NCBI GenBank assembly: GCA_019914995.1
Contig: CM034132.1
Span: 8,426,662-8,490,661, forward strand
Direction: 5' to 3'
Origin: Acanthochlamys bracteata
Taxonomy: Eukaryota; Streptophyta; Magnoliopsida; Pandanales; Velloziaceae
Length of the DNA stretch: 64,000 nucleotides
Part shown: positions 63,200 to 64,000 of the stretch, piece after piece
Layout of the letters: every line of letters begins with the position of its first letter
Position numbering within the stretch: position 1 is the stretch's first letter
The notes under the pieces: generated by a model
Database searches by the model: none
Told to the model about the DNA's origin: nothing
The model's input: the letters and a program-made list of their open reading frames with translations, nothing else
Program-made: the position numbers and the translations under genes

Positions 63200-64000
63200 G
63201 TAAGTACTGCTCTTCATTTTAAAGATTTTTAGTGTTATATAACTTTCATGGGCAGTATCAACTGTTGATTTTTAATGGAAACGGAAGATTATGCTCATTC
63301 CCTGTTGGTCCTTTACTGTGTGTTTAAGTTTTTCAATTGAGGTATTCTTAGTTGATTCTTCAAACCGCGAGAAATAAAAATGTTTTATTTTCTTAAGGTT
63401 TTAGAAACATATGCCAGTGGACCACATGCGATTCTCTACTTAGACTTAAATAATACCCCACATGAATCTTTATGAATGTTTTGAAAAAAATAAATAAAAG
63501 GTGGTAGTTTCAATATTTTTCATCTTATTTTTAACATTTTAGTTTATTTTAGACTAGTGGAGAGTTTTTATATAGCTAGTTGAAACTTTTTGGTTGATGA
63601 TGCAAAGGATTTTACCCTCATGCTAAAATTAATCCATTTTTTCTGCTATTACTTAGTAACATTAACCAGAATTTCAATCTATGTGATGAAAGTCTGTGGT
63701 TTTTATGCTAACATAAGATTGATTTGCATAATAGTCAAATACTAACTACCAATCACCGACTACTCCCGTTAATATTCCAATTACTATCTCCCATTTTTTT
63801 TTTTATCTACTCACTTTACTAACATAACTAGTAGGGCTACTATCTACTGGATGTTCCATGGGTCTCACAGAATAGAACCCATGCTGGTCTACTCTCAATG
63901 TGCAGCAGTTGTTCTATGGAGTCCCGCTTTACTTACTATTGCCAAATGCCTCTCGGTTAGCAAAAAAACCAAAGAAGTACTGCCTAAAGCCAGGTTAGGT
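63200..64000. other. Probable intron or unassigned edge sequence
   Basis: AT-rich up to about 63800, then a slightly more GC-balanced stretch to the edge (CTGGATGTTCCATGGGTCTC). No frame here could be joined with confidence to the candidate exon at 63176-63199. Confidence 0.35.

Overview
This window is nuclear DNA from a flowering plant, most likely a eudicot. The intergenic DNA is very AT-rich. The genes have GT-AG introns, and all recognisable proteins are plant families (RAV/TEMPRANILLO, GARP/HHO, plant LPP-type lipid phosphatase, 60S L26, a plant CXXC_R1-DDT protein). The spaces between genes are filled with small non-autonomous transposons. The species cannot be read from the sequence.

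Layout. 1-2.6 kb is AT-rich spacer. A single-exon RAV/TEMPRANILLO-type AP2+B3 regulator is at 2671-3756 (+). 3.8-10 kb is AT-rich DNA packed with MITEs. A 12-or-more-exon zinc-finger (CXXC_R1, CDCA7-like) plus DDT protein gene runs from 10188 to about 18.3-20 kb (+), with an E2F-type site just upstream. 20-26.3 kb holds a Mutator-like element nested in a MITE, followed by decayed retroelement DNA. 26.3-33.2 kb is MITE-rich spacer with one unexplained low-repeat island at 31.2-32.1 kb. A five-exon GARP/HHO (NIGT1/HRS1-type) repressor is at 33586-36476 (+). 37-43.4 kb is repeat DNA, including an unusual array of miniature copia-type LTR elements that share an internal domain of exactly 165 bp. 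RPL26 lies at 44270-44731 (-) with a telo-box/site II promoter. A second miniature LTR element follows at 45.4-46.9 kb. A seven-coding-exon lipid phosphate phosphatase is at 48803-52318 (-), with a non-coding first exon near 54.2-54.3 kb. 54.5-62.6 kb is repeat-rich, with MITEs, a reverse-oriented copy of the second LTR family and one MITE nested in its own relative. At 62.8-63.2 kb a promoter (two G-boxes, three site II motifs, TATA box) leads into a possible first exon of a gene running off the right edge.

The five recognisable genes are ordinary single-copy-type plant loci and do not form a pathway; two are transcriptional regulators, one looks chromatin-linked, one is ribosomal and one is a membrane lipid enzyme. 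The most distinctive content is the mobile-element architecture. Many insertions can be placed to the base: several Tourist/PIF-Harbinger-like MITEs with TTA or TAA target duplications, one Mutator-like element with an exact 9-bp duplication, and two families of very small LTR elements. Coordinates come from reading the sequence by eye. Splice junctions were checked by reading-frame continuity, not by transcript data.
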